39,612 bases of DNA from Clostridiales bacterium (GCA_031270585.1 JAISXK010000130.1:1-39612); one strand, 5' to 3'. Counted from the first letter of the stretch, positions 7,468-16,590 are shown. Notes: generated by a model from the sequence alone, not told the origin. Made by a program: numbers and translations.

Positions 7468-9347
7468 GTGGCCTTCTCCTCGCCGCCGTGGGCCCTGCGC
7501 CATATCAGCAGCACCGCGATATCCGCCGGGGATACTCCGGGTATGCGCGCGGCTTGCCCGATGCTGTGCGGTCGCCTGTCCGTAAGCTTCTGCCGCGCTT
7601 CCATACGCAGCCCTTTGATTTGCCTGTAGGGGATATCCTGATGCAGCGTGAGATCCTCCAGCGCCTGCATGCGGCGCACCTGCTCGCGCTGCTTGTGGAT
7701 ATACCCGTCGTAGCGCGCGGCGATTTCCGCCTGCTCGCGCGCGTCGTCCGCGAGGGGGGGAAGCGTGGGGCAAAGGCGCGTCAAATCCGTATAGCCGATG
7801 CCGGGGCGCTTTAAAAGATCGCAGAGCGGTATGCCGGTTTTGGCCGCGGGCTCGCCATGCGCGCCTAAAAACGCCTGTAACGCCGCGTTTGGCGGCATAA
7901 CACGGGCCAGCGCCTGCTGCGCGCGCGCGACCCCCTCGCGCTTTTTCATCATTTTATCATATCGCGCGCCGCTGATAAGCCCCGTTCTTCTGGCAATCTC
8001 CGTTAATCGCATATCGGCGTTGTCCTGCCGCAGCAGCAAGCGGTATTCCGCGCGCGATGTCATCATGCGGTAGGGCTCGTCCACGCCCTTTACGGTAAGG
8101 TCGTCCGCCAGTACGCCTATGTACGCGTCCGCCCGCGTCAGCAGCAGCGGGGGTTGGTTTTTTAAATAAAGCCCGGCGTTGATGGCGGCGTACAGGCCCT
8201 GCGCCGCCGCCTCCTCATAGCCGGATGTGCCGTTGACCTGCCCGCCGAAGTATAGCCCTTCAATATCCCTGGCGCCCAAATATGCGTTGAGCGCGGTGGG
8301 GTCGATGCAGTCATACTCTATGGCGTAGCCCGGGCGCAAAACCACGCAGCGGCGCAGCCCCGGTATGGTGCGCAGCATGTCTTCCTGCACATCCGCCGGC
8401 AACGATGTATTCATGCCCTGCACATACATCTCGTGGGTAAAGAGCCCCTCGGGTTCGATGAATATCTGGTGGCGTTCCTTATCGTGAAAGCGCACGACCT
8501 TATCCTCTATAGAGGGGCAGTAGCGCGCGCCGGTGCCCTCTATCACGCCCGCGTACAGAGGGGAGCGGTGCAGGTTGTTTACTATCACCGCGTGGGTTTG
8601 CGGGTTGGTATATGTCAGGTAGCAGGGCGCCTGGGGGAAATCCCGCTCTCCCGTCAAAAAAGAGAACGCGGGTATGGGCGTGTCGCCCGTCTGTATCTGC
8701 ATCTCGTCATAATCGAGCGAAAGCCCGTGCACGCGCGCGGGCGTGCCCGTTTTAAAGCGGCGTATGGTAAAGCCAAGGCCGCCTAAGCAGGCGGAAAGCC
8801 CTTCCGCGCGCATCAGCCCCGCCGGGCCGCTTTCCTGCCGCCACTCGCCTATCAATATACGGCTTTTTAAATATACGCCGCTGCAAACCACGACGGCGCG
8901 GCAGGATATATGTGCGCCTGCGGTTGTGTCAATGCCGGTTGCCCTGCCGTTTTTTACATGCAGCGCGGCGCATTCGCCCTGCATCAGGGTGATATTTTGC
9001 GTCTCCTCCAGCGCGCGCTTCATGCGCTCGTGATAGCGGCGCTTATCCATCTGCGCGCGCAACGAATGCACGGCCGGGCCTTTACCCGTGTTGAGCATGC
9101 GTATCTGTATGAGCGTGTCGTCGGCGGCAAGCCCCATCTCGCCGCCCAGGGCGTCGATTTCGCGCACAAGATGGCCCTTGCTTGTGCCGCCTATGGCGGG
9201 GTTGCAAGGCATCAGGCCGATGCTGTCAAGATTGAGCGTGAGCACAAGCGTATGAAGGCCCATGCGCGCAAGCGCAAGCGCCGCCTCCAGCCCCGCGTGC
9301 CCCGCGCCGATCACCGCCGCGTCAAATTGCCCGGATATATGCCGCAT
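7464..9347 (-). CDS. mnmG: tRNA uridine-5-carboxymethylaminomethyl modification enzyme MnmG
   Basis: MnmG (GidA) is the FAD-binding partner of MnmE; together they add a carboxymethylaminomethyl or aminomethyl group to wobble U34 of certain tRNAs. The FAD dinucleotide motif is AVIGAGHAGLEAALALARMG near the N-terminus. The family signatures CNPAIGGTSKGHLVREIDALGG, LNTGKGPAVHSLRAQ-type text and GQVNGTSGYEEAAAQG are present, each split here as needed. The 627-residue length is typical. The start at 9347 follows AAAGGGA; the longest frame begins 48 bases earlier but without a ribosome site. It heads the mnmG-rsmG-noc run, which in many Bacillota lies close to the replication origin. Confidence 0.95.
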   Translation of the reverse strand: MRHISGQFDAAVIGAGHAGLEAALALARMGLHTLVLTLNLDSIGLMPCNPAIGGTSKGHLVREIDALGGEMGLAADDTLIQIRMLNTGKGPAVHSLRAQMDKRRYHERMKRALEETQNITLMQGECAALHVKNGRATGIDTTAGAHISCRAVVVCSGVYLKSRILIGEWRQESGPAGLMRAEGLSACLGGLGFTIRRFKTGTPARVHGLSLDYDEMQIQTGDTPIPAFSFLTGERDFPQAPCYLTYTNPQTHAVIVNNLHRSPLYAGVIEGTGARYCPSIEDKVVRFHDKERHQIFIEPEGLFTHEMYVQGMNTSLPADVQEDMLRTIPGLRRCVVLRPGYAIEYDCIDPTALNAYLGARDIEGLYFGGQVNGTSGYEEAAAQGLYAAINAGLYLKNQPPLLLTRADAYIGVLADDLTVKGVDEPYRMMTSRAEYRLLLRQDNADMRLTEIARRTGLISGARYDKMMKKREGVARAQQALARVMPPNAALQAFLGAHGEPAAKTGIPLCDLLKRPGIGYTDLTRLCPTLPPLADDAREQAEIAARYDGYIHKQREQVRRMQALEDLTLHQDIPYRQIKGLRMEARQKLTDRRPHSIGQAARIPGVSPADIAVLLIWRRAHGGEEKAT

Positions 9348-9385
9348 ATTCGTCCCTTTCCGCGTAGGCGTCTCTACAGATGAAA

Positions 9386-9415
9386 AGTATAGCACAGGAA
9401 AACGGCATGAAACAA
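9386..9415 (-). promoter_or_regulatory. Promoter of the mnmG operon
   Basis: On the minus strand TTGTTT (9410-9415) and TATACT (9386-9391) are separated by 18 bases and lie about 40 bases before the mnmG start. The -35 box overlaps a short palindrome, GAAACAAGTTTC (9409-9420). Confidence 0.5.
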
Positions 9416-9449
9416 GTTTCGTCCGTATGAATGATAAAAAAACACACGC

Positions 9450-9478
9450 TAGGCACGCGCCATGTAATCAAGTATAAT
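9450..9478 (+). promoter_or_regulatory. Promoter of the DUF362/ferredoxin gene
   Basis: A perfect TATAAT at 9473-9478 lies 17 bases after a poor -35 box, TAGGCA (9450-9455). It is 47 bases before the start codon and is divergent from the mnmG promoter. Confidence 0.45.
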
Positions 9479-9525
9479 AAAACCATCGCATCAGTATGAA
9501 GTCTGCGTATATTATGGAGGGTGTT

Positions 9526-10638
9526 ATGGCGTCGAAAGTTTATTTTACCGATATGCGTGTAAATCCCGGCTACAGCTTGCTGGAAAAACTGCGCGACCTG
9601 ATCCGCTTTGCGGGTATAGACGCGATTGATTTCAAGCATAAATTCACGGCCATCAAAATGCATTTTGGCGAGCGGGGCAATCTCGCGTTTTTGCGCCCCA
9701 ACTACGCCAAAGTGGTGGCCGATATCGTAAAAGAACGCGGTGGCGTGCCTTTTTTAACGGATTGCAACACACTGTATGTGGGCGGCAGGGCAAACGCGCT
9801 GAACCATATGGATACCGCCAACATCAACGGCTTTTCACCGGTGAGCACCGGCTGCCAAATACTCATTGCCGACGGGCTGCGCGGCTCGGACGAACTGCTT
9901 GTGCCCGTGCCGCGCGGCGAATGCGTAAAGGAAGCGCGCATAGGCCGCGCCGTTATGGATGCGGATGTGTTCCTATCCCTTACGCATTTCAAGGGCCACG
10001 AGATGGTGGGGTTTGGCGGCGCGGTAAAAAACATCGGCATGGGCTGCGGATCGCGCGCCGGCAAGATGGAGATGCACGGCAACGGCAAGGTGGCCGTGAT
10101 CAAAAAACGATGCATCAACTGCGCGCTTTGCGCCACACAGTGCGCGCACGGCGCCCATAGCTTTGATAAAGGCTATTGCGAGGTGGATGTAAACAAATGC
10201 GTGGGCTGCGGCCGCTGCCTCACTATCTGTTCCGTGCACGCCATCGTATCCAGGGATGACGGCGCAATAGAAGATTTAAACAAAAAAATCGCGGAATACA
10301 CCTATGCCGTGCTGCATGGCAGGCCGCACTTCCACGTCAGCCTGGTGATAGATGTTTCGCCGTATTGCGATTGCCATGGCGAAAACGACGCGCCGTTTGT
10401 GCCCAACATCGGCATGTTTGCCTCGTTTGACCCCGTGGCGCTCGACAGCGCCTGCGCCGATGCCGTAAACGCCGAGCAGCCGCTGAAAAACAGCGTGCTG
10501 AACGAAAGCGCGCAAACGCACCACGATCATTTTACGGATATATTCCCCGTTACGGATTGGCGCACACATTTAACCCACAGCGAAACGCTGGGCATAGGTT
10601 CCACGCGATACGAGCTTGTGCGTTTTGAAAAAAGATAG
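9526..10638 (+). CDS. DUF362 domain protein with two [4Fe-4S] ferredoxin clusters
   Basis: The protein has 370 residues. The first part (about 1-185) is the DUF362 domain, with FKGHEMVGFGGAVKNIGMGC near residue 155-174. A bacterial-type 2x[4Fe-4S] ferredoxin module follows: Cys at 196, 199, 202 and 206, and at 225, 228, 231 and 235 (CINCALCATQC and CVGCGRCLTIC). The rest returns to DUF362-like sequence (FASFDPVALDSACADAVN). It is soluble and presumably a redox protein or electron carrier, but the reaction is not known for this family. GGAGGGT five bases before the ATG at 9526 fixes the start; the longer frame start at 9496 has no such site. It faces thiT tail to tail, with 11 bases between the stops. 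Confidence 0.85.
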   Translation: MASKVYFTDMRVNPGYSLLEKLRDLIRFAGIDAIDFKHKFTAIKMHFGERGNLAFLRPNYAKVVADIVKERGGVPFLTDCNTLYVGGRANALNHMDTANINGFSPVSTGCQILIADGLRGSDELLVPVPRGECVKEARIGRAVMDADVFLSLTHFKGHEMVGFGGAVKNIGMGCGSRAGKMEMHGNGKVAVIKKRCINCALCATQCAHGAHSFDKGYCEVDVNKCVGCGRCLTICSVHAIVSRDDGAIEDLNKKIAEYTYAVLHGRPHFHVSLVIDVSPYCDCHGENDAPFVPNIGMFASFDPVALDSACADAVNAEQPLKNSVLNESAQTHHDHFTDIFPVTDWRTHLTHSETLGIGSTRYELVRFEKR

Positions 10639-10649
10639 CGCGCCTTTAT

Positions 10650-11345
10650 TCAATTGGGTAATGTGGCGGCGGCGCGCGTCTGCTCCCCCTTTAGCGGAAC
10701 GAGCAAAGCAAACGCCCGCTTTACCGGCGGCAGCGCCGCCACGATCATGCAAATGGCGGCATCCGGCCCTAAGGCCAGCGTGTTGTAAATGGCGGAATAG
10801 ATCCACGGGTTCATACCCGCAGGGGCGTATTCCGCAAAGAACAGGGCGCCCGATATTGTAGAGCACAGTATGCGGCCGATACCGCCCACCAATATGCCTA
10901 TCGGCAGCGATTTGGGGAAAAGCGCCGCCAGCCCGAAGCAGGTGAACGCCAGCACGTAATCCAGCGCCGGCGAAAGCCAGTGCACCGCGATGGGTTCCTG
11001 AAAAAACTGCAACACACCGCACGCGAAAGCGGCCAGAAGCCCGTCGCGCAAGCCAAACCGGTTGGCGAAAAGCGCTATGGGCAACATGGCGCCAAGCGTG
11101 ATGGAGCCGCCCTGTGGCATCTCAAAAAACTTGATGTAGGATAACAGAAACGACAACGACACGCAAAGCGCGCCATAGACGAGCGCGCGCGGGCCTCCCT
11201 GCTTTACGCGTATATCGTTTTGTTTGCTGCGGTAGGCGTATACGAGCGCGGCGCTTAGCGCCGCAGCCAATACGCCAAGAAAAATAAGTGTCAGCACCGT
11301 AACGATCGGCAACGCGGCAAGTTCGGTAAACAGGGTGAATTTCAT
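10650..11345 (-). CDS. thiT: Thiamine transporter ThiT (ECF S component)
   Basis: ThiT is the substrate-binding membrane subunit of an energy-coupling-factor importer for thiamine; it works with shared EcfA/EcfA'/EcfT proteins encoded elsewhere. The 231-residue protein has about six membrane segments after an additional N-terminal one (residues 10-38). The ThiT signature around SLSFLLSYIKFFEMPQGGSI and LGAMLPI is clear, as is the later QEPIAVHWLSPALDYVLAF stretch that lines the binding pocket. The upstream TPP riboswitch independently supports the assignment. The start is preceded by AAAGAGGTAAGG. The N-terminus is some 50 residues longer than many ThiT proteins. Confidence 0.9.
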   Translation of the reverse strand: MKFTLFTELAALPIVTVLTLIFLGVLAAALSAALVYAYRSKQNDIRVKQGGPRALVYGALCVSLSFLLSYIKFFEMPQGGSITLGAMLPIALFANRFGLRDGLLAAFACGVLQFFQEPIAVHWLSPALDYVLAFTCFGLAALFPKSLPIGILVGGIGRILCSTISGALFFAEYAPAGMNPWIYSAIYNTLALGPDAAICMIVAALPPVKRAFALLVPLKGEQTRAAATLPN

Positions 11346-11380
11346 ATGGCCTTACCTCTTTCCAACTCACAGCCGCATAA

Positions 11381-11424
11381 AAAACTTAAAAAGACATGCT
11401 TCCCGCTGTTGAAACGGAAGCATG
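11381..11424 (-). terminator. Riboswitch-controlled intrinsic terminator before thiT
   Basis: On the minus strand CATGCTTCC (11416-11424) pairs with GGAAGCATG (11395-11403) around a 12-base loop, followed by TTTTT and a second T-run. It lies between the TPP aptamer and the thiT start, as expected for an expression platform that stops transcription when thiamine pyrophosphate is bound. Confidence 0.85.
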
Positions 11425-11449
11425 CCCTGTATTTTTTGCCTTGCCTGCT

Positions 11450-11532
11450 CCGCTTCCCTACGTTAGTATGAACTAAATCAGGTTCCAAGGGTCTTTCTCA
11501 GCCATCTGCAATCCTGATGGCGCCCCCAGCGG
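11450..11532 (-). ncRNA. TPP (THI-box) riboswitch
   Basis: The minus strand carries the conserved thiamine pyrophosphate aptamer. P1 is CCGCT (11528-11532) with AGCGG (11450-11454). Inside are GGGGGCGCC, the pyrimidine-sensing GGCTGAGA, GACCC, GAACCTGAT, and the closing CGTAGGGAAG. Binding of TPP should lower expression of the thiamine importer downstream through the terminator at 11381-11424. Confidence 0.96.
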
Positions 11533-11559
11533 TTGGAGTTTATTCTGTTTTGTAAATAT

Positions 11560-11589
11560 AGTATATGTCCGCCGTTTACGCGCTGTCAA
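11560..11589 (-). promoter_or_regulatory. Promoter of the riboswitch-thiT unit
   Basis: A perfect TTGACA (11584-11589, minus strand) and TATACT (11560-11565) are 18 bases apart. The expected start of transcription, near 11553, is about 20 bases before the aptamer. Confidence 0.75.
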
Positions 11590-11652
11590 TAGCTTTGCCG
11601 GGTAAAATCCAACATGTAAATCTGATAAATCCGGCATGCGCCAGCTTTAACT

Positions 11653-11680
11653 TTGCGTGGGGGCCACGATAGCGTATACT
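11653..11680 (+). promoter_or_regulatory. Probable promoter of the YknXYZ-like efflux operon
   Basis: TTGCGT (11653-11658) and TATACT (11675-11680) are 16 bases apart, leaving a leader of about 100 bases. The 11346-11789 gap holds this site, the TPP riboswitch, its terminator and its promoter, and no gene. Confidence 0.5.
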
Positions 11681-11789
11681 GGATACGGATTATTGACGGT
11701 ACACGGGTACGCTTTTTTACGCTTGCTTCATATTTGAGACATGATTGTTCGGTACATTTTGCATAACAGCATACAAGGGGAATGATTTG

Positions 11790-13499
11790 ATGCACAAAAC
11801 CAATGAGAAGACAGAGCCGCAAATCGAAGCCGGAGCGAAGACGCGAACGTCCGCGCGTAAAAAGGAACGCAAGTTTAAAAAGAAGCATATCAAATGGGTC
11901 GTGCTGGGCGCCATCGTGATCACAACCGCCATACTTGTGATTACCTGCACGAACAGGGTAAAAGCGGCCATGGCCAGCGTATCCTCCATGACGGATGTGA
12001 CGGTGCTAAGCTACGCCTCCCTTGAAAACAGCATCAGCGCCACCGGAACGGTGGAAAGCGACAAAAAAACCCATGTATATTCCACCAACAACTATACCGT
12101 GCAAAGCATCGAGGTACAGGTGGGCGATGTGGTGACCATGGACGATGTGCTGCTGCGCTTGGATACCGAGAGCATCGAAAAGCAAATAAGAGAAAAAGAG
12201 ATAGCCATGGATACGAGCCAGAACGCCGGTGAACTGAGCGTCAAGGCGGCCAGGGATGCCTACTACAACTATAAAGAAGGGCTGGAAAACGGGGAGAACC
12301 CCAGCATCATTTCCGCCGAGAACGCCGTGCGCAACGCGCTGGACGCCTACGACGCGGCCGTCAAAGCCTATAACGAATACGTAGAGGATATGCGCCTGGG
12401 GCAGGTTGCGAGCGTAGTATCCGCCGAAAAGGCGTACACGGCCGCCAGCAACGCCGTGTACACCGCCCAGGCGCAGCTTACGACAGCGCAAGCTGACCTG
12501 GCGGCCGACACGGCCAACACCACCTTGCAAGCGCAAGTGGCTGCGGCACAGGCTGCGCTGCAAAATGCCGAGGATAGCCTGGCTTCGGCCGAGGCCGCGT
12601 ATAACCAGGCCTACCGCGCCGCCAAAAACGCCAAAGACGAGTATTTTAAAAGAATAGATACCACACAGGCCGCGTATGAAAGCGCGGTAAAATCGCTGGA
12701 GGCCGCACAGGGAGGCGCCGACGACCAGCTGGAGGCATATAAAAACAGCTATAGAAGCGCGCAGGTATCCTCCGGGCAGGATCTGGCGGAATACCAGTTG
12801 GAGGAGATGCGGCAGGACCTGGCCGACGCCACCGTCAAGGCGCCTGTGTCCGGCGTGGTAACGGGCGTGTTCGCAACCGTGGGCGCCACGGGTTCCGGCC
12901 TGCTGTTTGTCATAGAGGATACCGCCAACCTTATCGTAAAAACCACCGTGAAGGAATACGATATCGGCGAAGTGTTCGAGAACATGCCGGTCGCCATCCG
13001 GGCGGACGCCACCGGCGATGAAACGTATGAGGGCAGACTGAGCCTGATTGCGCCAACCGCCAAAAAAAATGCCCAGGGCGACACCGACACTTCGGGCGAC
13101 GTGCAGTTTGAGGCGGAGGTCGCCGTCACTTCTCCCGATACGCGCCTGCGCATCGGCATGAGCGTGCGTATGGATTTGATTGTGGCAAGAGAAGACCGGG
13201 TGCTGCCGGTGCCTTTTGACGCCATATACAAAAACTTAGCCGGCGCAAATTGTGTGCTGGCCGCCGTGGACGCGGGCAATATGCAATACATACTTGAAGA
13301 GCGCGAGGTGGTTTGCGGGCTCGAAAACGACCTGGATATCGCCATCAGCGGCGACGGGATCGAGCCCGGCCTGCGCGTGATCAACAACCCCGGCAATTAT
13401 GCGGCCGGCCAGACCATTACGCTTTATGACGCGCCAAACCTTTCAAACAGCAGCGGCGATTTTCCGACGTTCTTCGGCCCCGGCGTAAGGGGGGGCTAA
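11790..13499 (+). CDS. HlyD/MacA-type adaptor subunit of an ABC efflux pump (YknX-like)
   Basis: This 569-residue protein is the membrane-anchored adaptor of the exporter encoded with the next two genes. A Lys/Arg-rich cytoplasmic start (about residues 18-34) leads into one membrane helix (about 35-53). A split biotinyl-lipoyl domain follows (VQSIEVQVGDVVTMDDVLLRLD and, after the hairpin, ATVKAPVSGVVTGVFATVGA, key residues only). Between them is a long Ala-rich coiled-coil hairpin of some 200 residues, longer than in typical MacA. A beta-barrel part ends the protein. AGGGG lies upstream of the ATG at 11790; the longer frame start at 11745 has no ribosome site. Confidence 0.88.
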   Translation: MHKTNEKTEPQIEAGAKTRTSARKKERKFKKKHIKWVVLGAIVITTAILVITCTNRVKAAMASVSSMTDVTVLSYASLENSISATGTVESDKKTHVYSTNNYTVQSIEVQVGDVVTMDDVLLRLDTESIEKQIREKEIAMDTSQNAGELSVKAARDAYYNYKEGLENGENPSIISAENAVRNALDAYDAAVKAYNEYVEDMRLGQVASVVSAEKAYTAASNAVYTAQAQLTTAQADLAADTANTTLQAQVAAAQAALQNAEDSLASAEAAYNQAYRAAKNAKDEYFKRIDTTQAAYESAVKSLEAAQGGADDQLEAYKNSYRSAQVSSGQDLAEYQLEEMRQDLADATVKAPVSGVVTGVFATVGATGSGLLFVIEDTANLIVKTTVKEYDIGEVFENMPVAIRADATGDETYEGRLSLIAPTAKKNAQGDTDTSGDVQFEAEVAVTSPDTRLRIGMSVRMDLIVAREDRVLPVPFDAIYKNLAGANCVLAAVDAGNMQYILEEREVVCGLENDLDIAISGDGIEPGLRVINNPGNYAAGQTITLYDAPNLSNSSGDFPTFFGPGVRGG

Positions 13500-13502
13500 G
13501 CC

Positions 13503-14204
13503 GTGCAGGATGATATTATTTTGATGCGGGGCATTACAAAAAGCTTTTATATCGGGCGGAGCAACGAGCTGGAGATACTGCACGGCATCGGCTTAACGGT
13601 AAAAAACGGCGAGTTCATCGCCATAGTAGGCCCTTCGGGCTCGGGAAAATCCACGCTGATGAATGTAATCGGCGCGCTGGATCGCGCGACAAGCGGCAGC
13701 TACATACTGGATGGCTCCGTGATTGAAGACGCGCGCGACAACGATCTTTCCGCCATACGCAATAAAAAAATCGGTTTTGTGTTTCAAAACTTCAACCTTA
13801 TCCCGCGTACCAACACGCTCAAAAACGTTGAGCTGCCCATGATGTACGCGGGCGTACCCCAGCGCGAGCGCACGCATAGGGCGAAGGAACTTTTGGACAT
13901 GGTGGAGATGAAGGACCGCCTCACCCACCGGCCCAACGAGCTTTCGGGCGGAGAAAAACAGCGCGTGGCCATCGCGCGCGCCATGGCCAACAACCCCAGC
14001 ATCATATTGGCGGATGAACCCACCGGCGCGCTGGACAGCAAGACGGGCAGACTGGTGATGGATATATTCCACAAGCTCAACCGGCAGCAGCGCAAAACCA
14101 TTGTGCTGATTACGCATAACCGCGAGCTGGCCTCTGAAACGGGCCGCATACTCACCATGCACGACGGTTACCTGACGCCGCAAAATACGGAGGCCCGCGC
14201 ATGA
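13503..14204 (+). CDS. ABC transporter ATP-binding protein (YknY/MacB-ATPase/LolD type)
   Basis: ATPase of the tripartite exporter. The 233 residues hold Walker A GPSGSGKST (43-51), the Q-loop in FVFQNFNLIPRTN, the signature LSGGEKQRVAIARA, Walker B IILADEPTGALD and the switch His in LITHNREL. These match the MacB/LolD subfamily, which drives mechanotransmission rather than classic transport. It starts at a GTG three bases after the adaptor gene, with AAGGGGGG upstream. The stop overlaps the permease ATG by four bases. Confidence 0.93.
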   Translation: MQDDIILMRGITKSFYIGRSNELEILHGIGLTVKNGEFIAIVGPSGSGKSTLMNVIGALDRATSGSYILDGSVIEDARDNDLSAIRNKKIGFVFQNFNLIPRTNTLKNVELPMMYAGVPQRERTHRAKELLDMVEMKDRLTHRPNELSGGEKQRVAIARAMANNPSIILADEPTGALDSKTGRLVMDIFHKLNRQQRKTIVLITHNRELASETGRILTMHDGYLTPQNTEARA

Positions 14205-15451
14205 ATATTACAGAAAGCATCCGCCTCGCCTGGGAGGGCATACGCGCCAACAAAATGCGCTCGCTTTTAACCATGCTGGGTATCATCATCGGCATAGGCT
14301 CCGTTATCGCGATACTCACGGTGGGCAACTCCATGACAAGCACCGTCACGTCCTCCATGAGCTCGTTTGGCGCGTCCAATATCATTATCATGCTGCAGGA
14401 GCGCGAAAACAGCGGCGTGCGCGCCGCCATGCGGGAGGGCGACCGCATCACAAACGAGATGGTGGAAGCATTAAAAGCGCGTTATCCAACGCAGATAGCC
14501 GGCGTCAGCCTGTCGGAGCCCTTGGGCGCGGGACAGGCGCAGGATGGCAGAAAGTACGCCAATGTATCCGTAATAGGCGTCAACGAGGATTATCTTAACG
14601 TAAACAACATTACCATGCTGCTGGGCCGCAATATAGAAGAGAAGGATACGGAAGGATCGCGCCAGGTGGCCGTCGTATCCAACAAATTTGTCAATAAGAT
14701 GTTTAACGGCGATATACCCGGCGCGCTGGGGCGGGAGATCAAGGTGCGCTTTTTCGATGAGATTCGCGTATACCGCGTCGTGGGGGTTTACGAGTATGAG
14801 CAAACCATGTTCAACATATCCTTCGCGTCGGAAAATGATTTGAGCACCGAAATGTACATCCCCGTCACCACCGCGAAAAAGGCCAACAGCGACGGCGACG
14901 GCTATCAGAATATCACCGTGATGGCGACGAATGATACCGACAGCAAAAGCTTCGCCAACACCGCCGCAGCGTTTTTAAACCGCTTTTATGAAAACAATCA
15001 AAACTACCAGCTGAGCGCTATCAGCATGGAAAGCGTGACCGAGCAGGTGGACAGCATGATGAGCACCATGAGCATCGCGCTATCGGTAATCGCGGGGATA
15101 TCGCTGCTGGTGGGCGGCATCGGCGTGATGAATATCATGCTGGTTTCCGTTACCGAGCGCACGCGCGAGATAGGCACCAGAAAAGCTATCGGCGCCACCA
15201 ACAACAATATCCGTCTGCAGTTCGTGGTGGAAAGCATCATCGTATGCCTGATCGGCGGCCTGATCGGCGTGATATTCGGCGGGCTTTTGGGTTACTTTGG
15301 CAGCAGTTTGCTGGGCGCGGCTTCGGGGCCCACGTTTTCTTCCATCATGCTGGCGGTGGGCTTTTCCATGGCGATCGGCGTATTCTTCGGCTACTACCCG
15401 GCCAACAAGGCGGCCAAACTAGACCCCATCGAGGCTTTAAGATATGAGTAG
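14201..15451 (+). CDS. MacB/FtsX-type ABC permease (YknZ-like)
   Basis: Permease of the exporter, 416 residues. One membrane helix lies at about 18-40 (MLGIIIGIGSVIAILTVG). A large extracellular MacB periplasmic-core-like domain spans about 45-285. Three helices then follow at about 290-315, 345-370 and 385-405. The signature GIGVMNIMLVSVTERTREIG and the closing LDPIEALRYE are typical of the family. B. subtilis YknXYZ, which protects against a toxic peptide made by the cell itself, has the same adaptor-ATPase-permease order; the substrate here is unknown. The start overlaps the ATPase stop (ATGA). Confidence 0.93.
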   Translation: MNITESIRLAWEGIRANKMRSLLTMLGIIIGIGSVIAILTVGNSMTSTVTSSMSSFGASNIIIMLQERENSGVRAAMREGDRITNEMVEALKARYPTQIAGVSLSEPLGAGQAQDGRKYANVSVIGVNEDYLNVNNITMLLGRNIEEKDTEGSRQVAVVSNKFVNKMFNGDIPGALGREIKVRFFDEIRVYRVVGVYEYEQTMFNISFASENDLSTEMYIPVTTAKKANSDGDGYQNITVMATNDTDSKSFANTAAAFLNRFYENNQNYQLSAISMESVTEQVDSMMSTMSIALSVIAGISLLVGGIGVMNIMLVSVTERTREIGTRKAIGATNNNIRLQFVVESIIVCLIGGLIGVIFGGLLGYFGSSLLGAASGPTFSSIMLAVGFSMAIGVFFGYYPANKAAKLDPIEALRYE

Positions 15452-15476
15452 GGGAAATGGAATAGAAAATAGTTTA

Positions 15477-16451
15477 TTAAAACCCCTTCTCCTGCAGCCA
15501 GGCGGCCGCCATATCGGCATGGGGGTGCCCCAGGCCGTATAACGCCGCAGCAAGCGTACCGGCGCGAAACGCCAGGCCGGGAAGCGCCAGGCGTATGCGC
15601 TCGATAATACGTTCATCCATCGCGTCGGAATATACCTGCGCGTCGCGTATATGCCCTTCGCGAAGCGACAAACGCAGCTCGAGATTGCCCCAGTCAAAGC
15701 GTGTTTGAAGCGTGATATCAAACGCCGGCGTGCGGCCCTTGCACCATTCCCACGAGGCGTATTTTTCCACCAGCGGTTGCAGTTTGCCTGTGTCGGCGGC
15801 GTTCGCCCCCAAAAGTTTTGCCGGCCCGTATATGGCGATAAACGCGTCCACCAGCGCGTCTTGCGTATTGCGTATGGTAATGGCGCCGTTGATATCTGAA
15901 AGGTTTACCACCCTGGAGCGCACGCTCGCTATGCCCTTAGCGGCGAGCTTCTCCTGTGAGGGTACAAGGTAGCGCCCCAGCTTATCCATATCCACGGCCA
16001 CCAGTATGGTGCCGTGGTGCAGCGCCGTTCGATCGCCCAGGCGAAACGCGTTGCCGGAAAACTTGGCGCCGCCGCCTTGTTCAATCAGGTCGTTGCGGCC
16101 GGTATACGCCGTTTTTACGCCCAGCATGTTCGCCGCGCGCTGTATGACGGAAATCTGTTTTTCTATATCGTATTCTTCGCGCCGCGTGATGAATGTAAAA
16201 TTCAAATTGCCCGTATCGTGAAACACCGCGCCGCCGCCCGACGAGCGGCGCGCCAGCTTGCCGCCTTCATCCTCCAGCAGGGCGATGTGGCATTCCTTCC
16301 AGGCATTCTGGTGCTTGCCTATCACTACCGTGTTCTGATTTTGCCAGATATATAGCAGAACGCCGCCCGCATGCGCGTCAAAAAACATTTCCTCCAGTGC
16401 GAGGTTATAATAGGGGTCGGTTTGCCTGCTGAAAAAAATAGAGTTTTGCAT
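15477..16451 (-). CDS. lplA: Lipoate-protein ligase A
   Basis: LplA activates free lipoate with ATP and attaches it to lysines of 2-oxoacid dehydrogenase or glycine-cleavage H proteins. The 324-residue protein has RRSSGGGAVFHD at residues 68-79, the lipoate-binding loop; NLNFTF; and KFSGNAFRLGDR with the reactive Lys, followed by HHGTILVAVD. A C-terminal accessory domain (about 245-324) makes it a complete bacterial LplA. GGAG lies seven bases before the ATG. It converges with the efflux operon and shows no partner gene nearby. Confidence 0.93.
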   Translation of the reverse strand: MQNSIFFSRQTDPYYNLALEEMFFDAHAGGVLLYIWQNQNTVVIGKHQNAWKECHIALLEDEGGKLARRSSGGGAVFHDTGNLNFTFITRREEYDIEKQISVIQRAANMLGVKTAYTGRNDLIEQGGGAKFSGNAFRLGDRTALHHGTILVAVDMDKLGRYLVPSQEKLAAKGIASVRSRVVNLSDINGAITIRNTQDALVDAFIAIYGPAKLLGANAADTGKLQPLVEKYASWEWCKGRTPAFDITLQTRFDWGNLELRLSLREGHIRDAQVYSDAMDERIIERIRLALPGLAFRAGTLAAALYGLGHPHADMAAAWLQEKGF

Positions 16452-16561
16452 AAGTTTACTCCGTTTATCATATACTGTTATAACGTATCATACCCAATGC
16501 GCGCTTTTTTTACAACACCGGCCGTTCTATTGCCAGTAGAGCGCGGCGGCGGGAATATAAA

Positions 16562-16590
16562 TTGACAAACACCCCCGTGTGCAGTATCCT
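16562..16590 (+). promoter_or_regulatory. Consensus promoter before the 16.6 kb gene
   Basis: A perfect TTGACA (16562-16567) and TATCCT (16585-16590) are 17 bases apart. Transcription would start near 16597, before the AAAGGGAAAG ribosome site. This is why the longest open frame, which begins at the TTG of this -35 box, is rejected as the start. Confidence 0.7.

Noticed and set aside
7468..7773. Extended N-terminus of rsmG
   Set aside because: The first 102 codons lie antisense-free but inside mnmG in another frame and read as low-quality Arg/Gly/Ala text; the ATGA overlap with a ribosome site marks the true start.
11586..11989. Minus-strand open frames upstream of the efflux operon
   Set aside because: They cross the riboswitch promoter region and the start of the adaptor gene; composition and lack of ribosome sites mark them as chance frames.
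15452..15476. Possible terminator between the efflux operon and lplA
   Set aside because: The 25-base convergent gap has AT-rich sequence but no stem.
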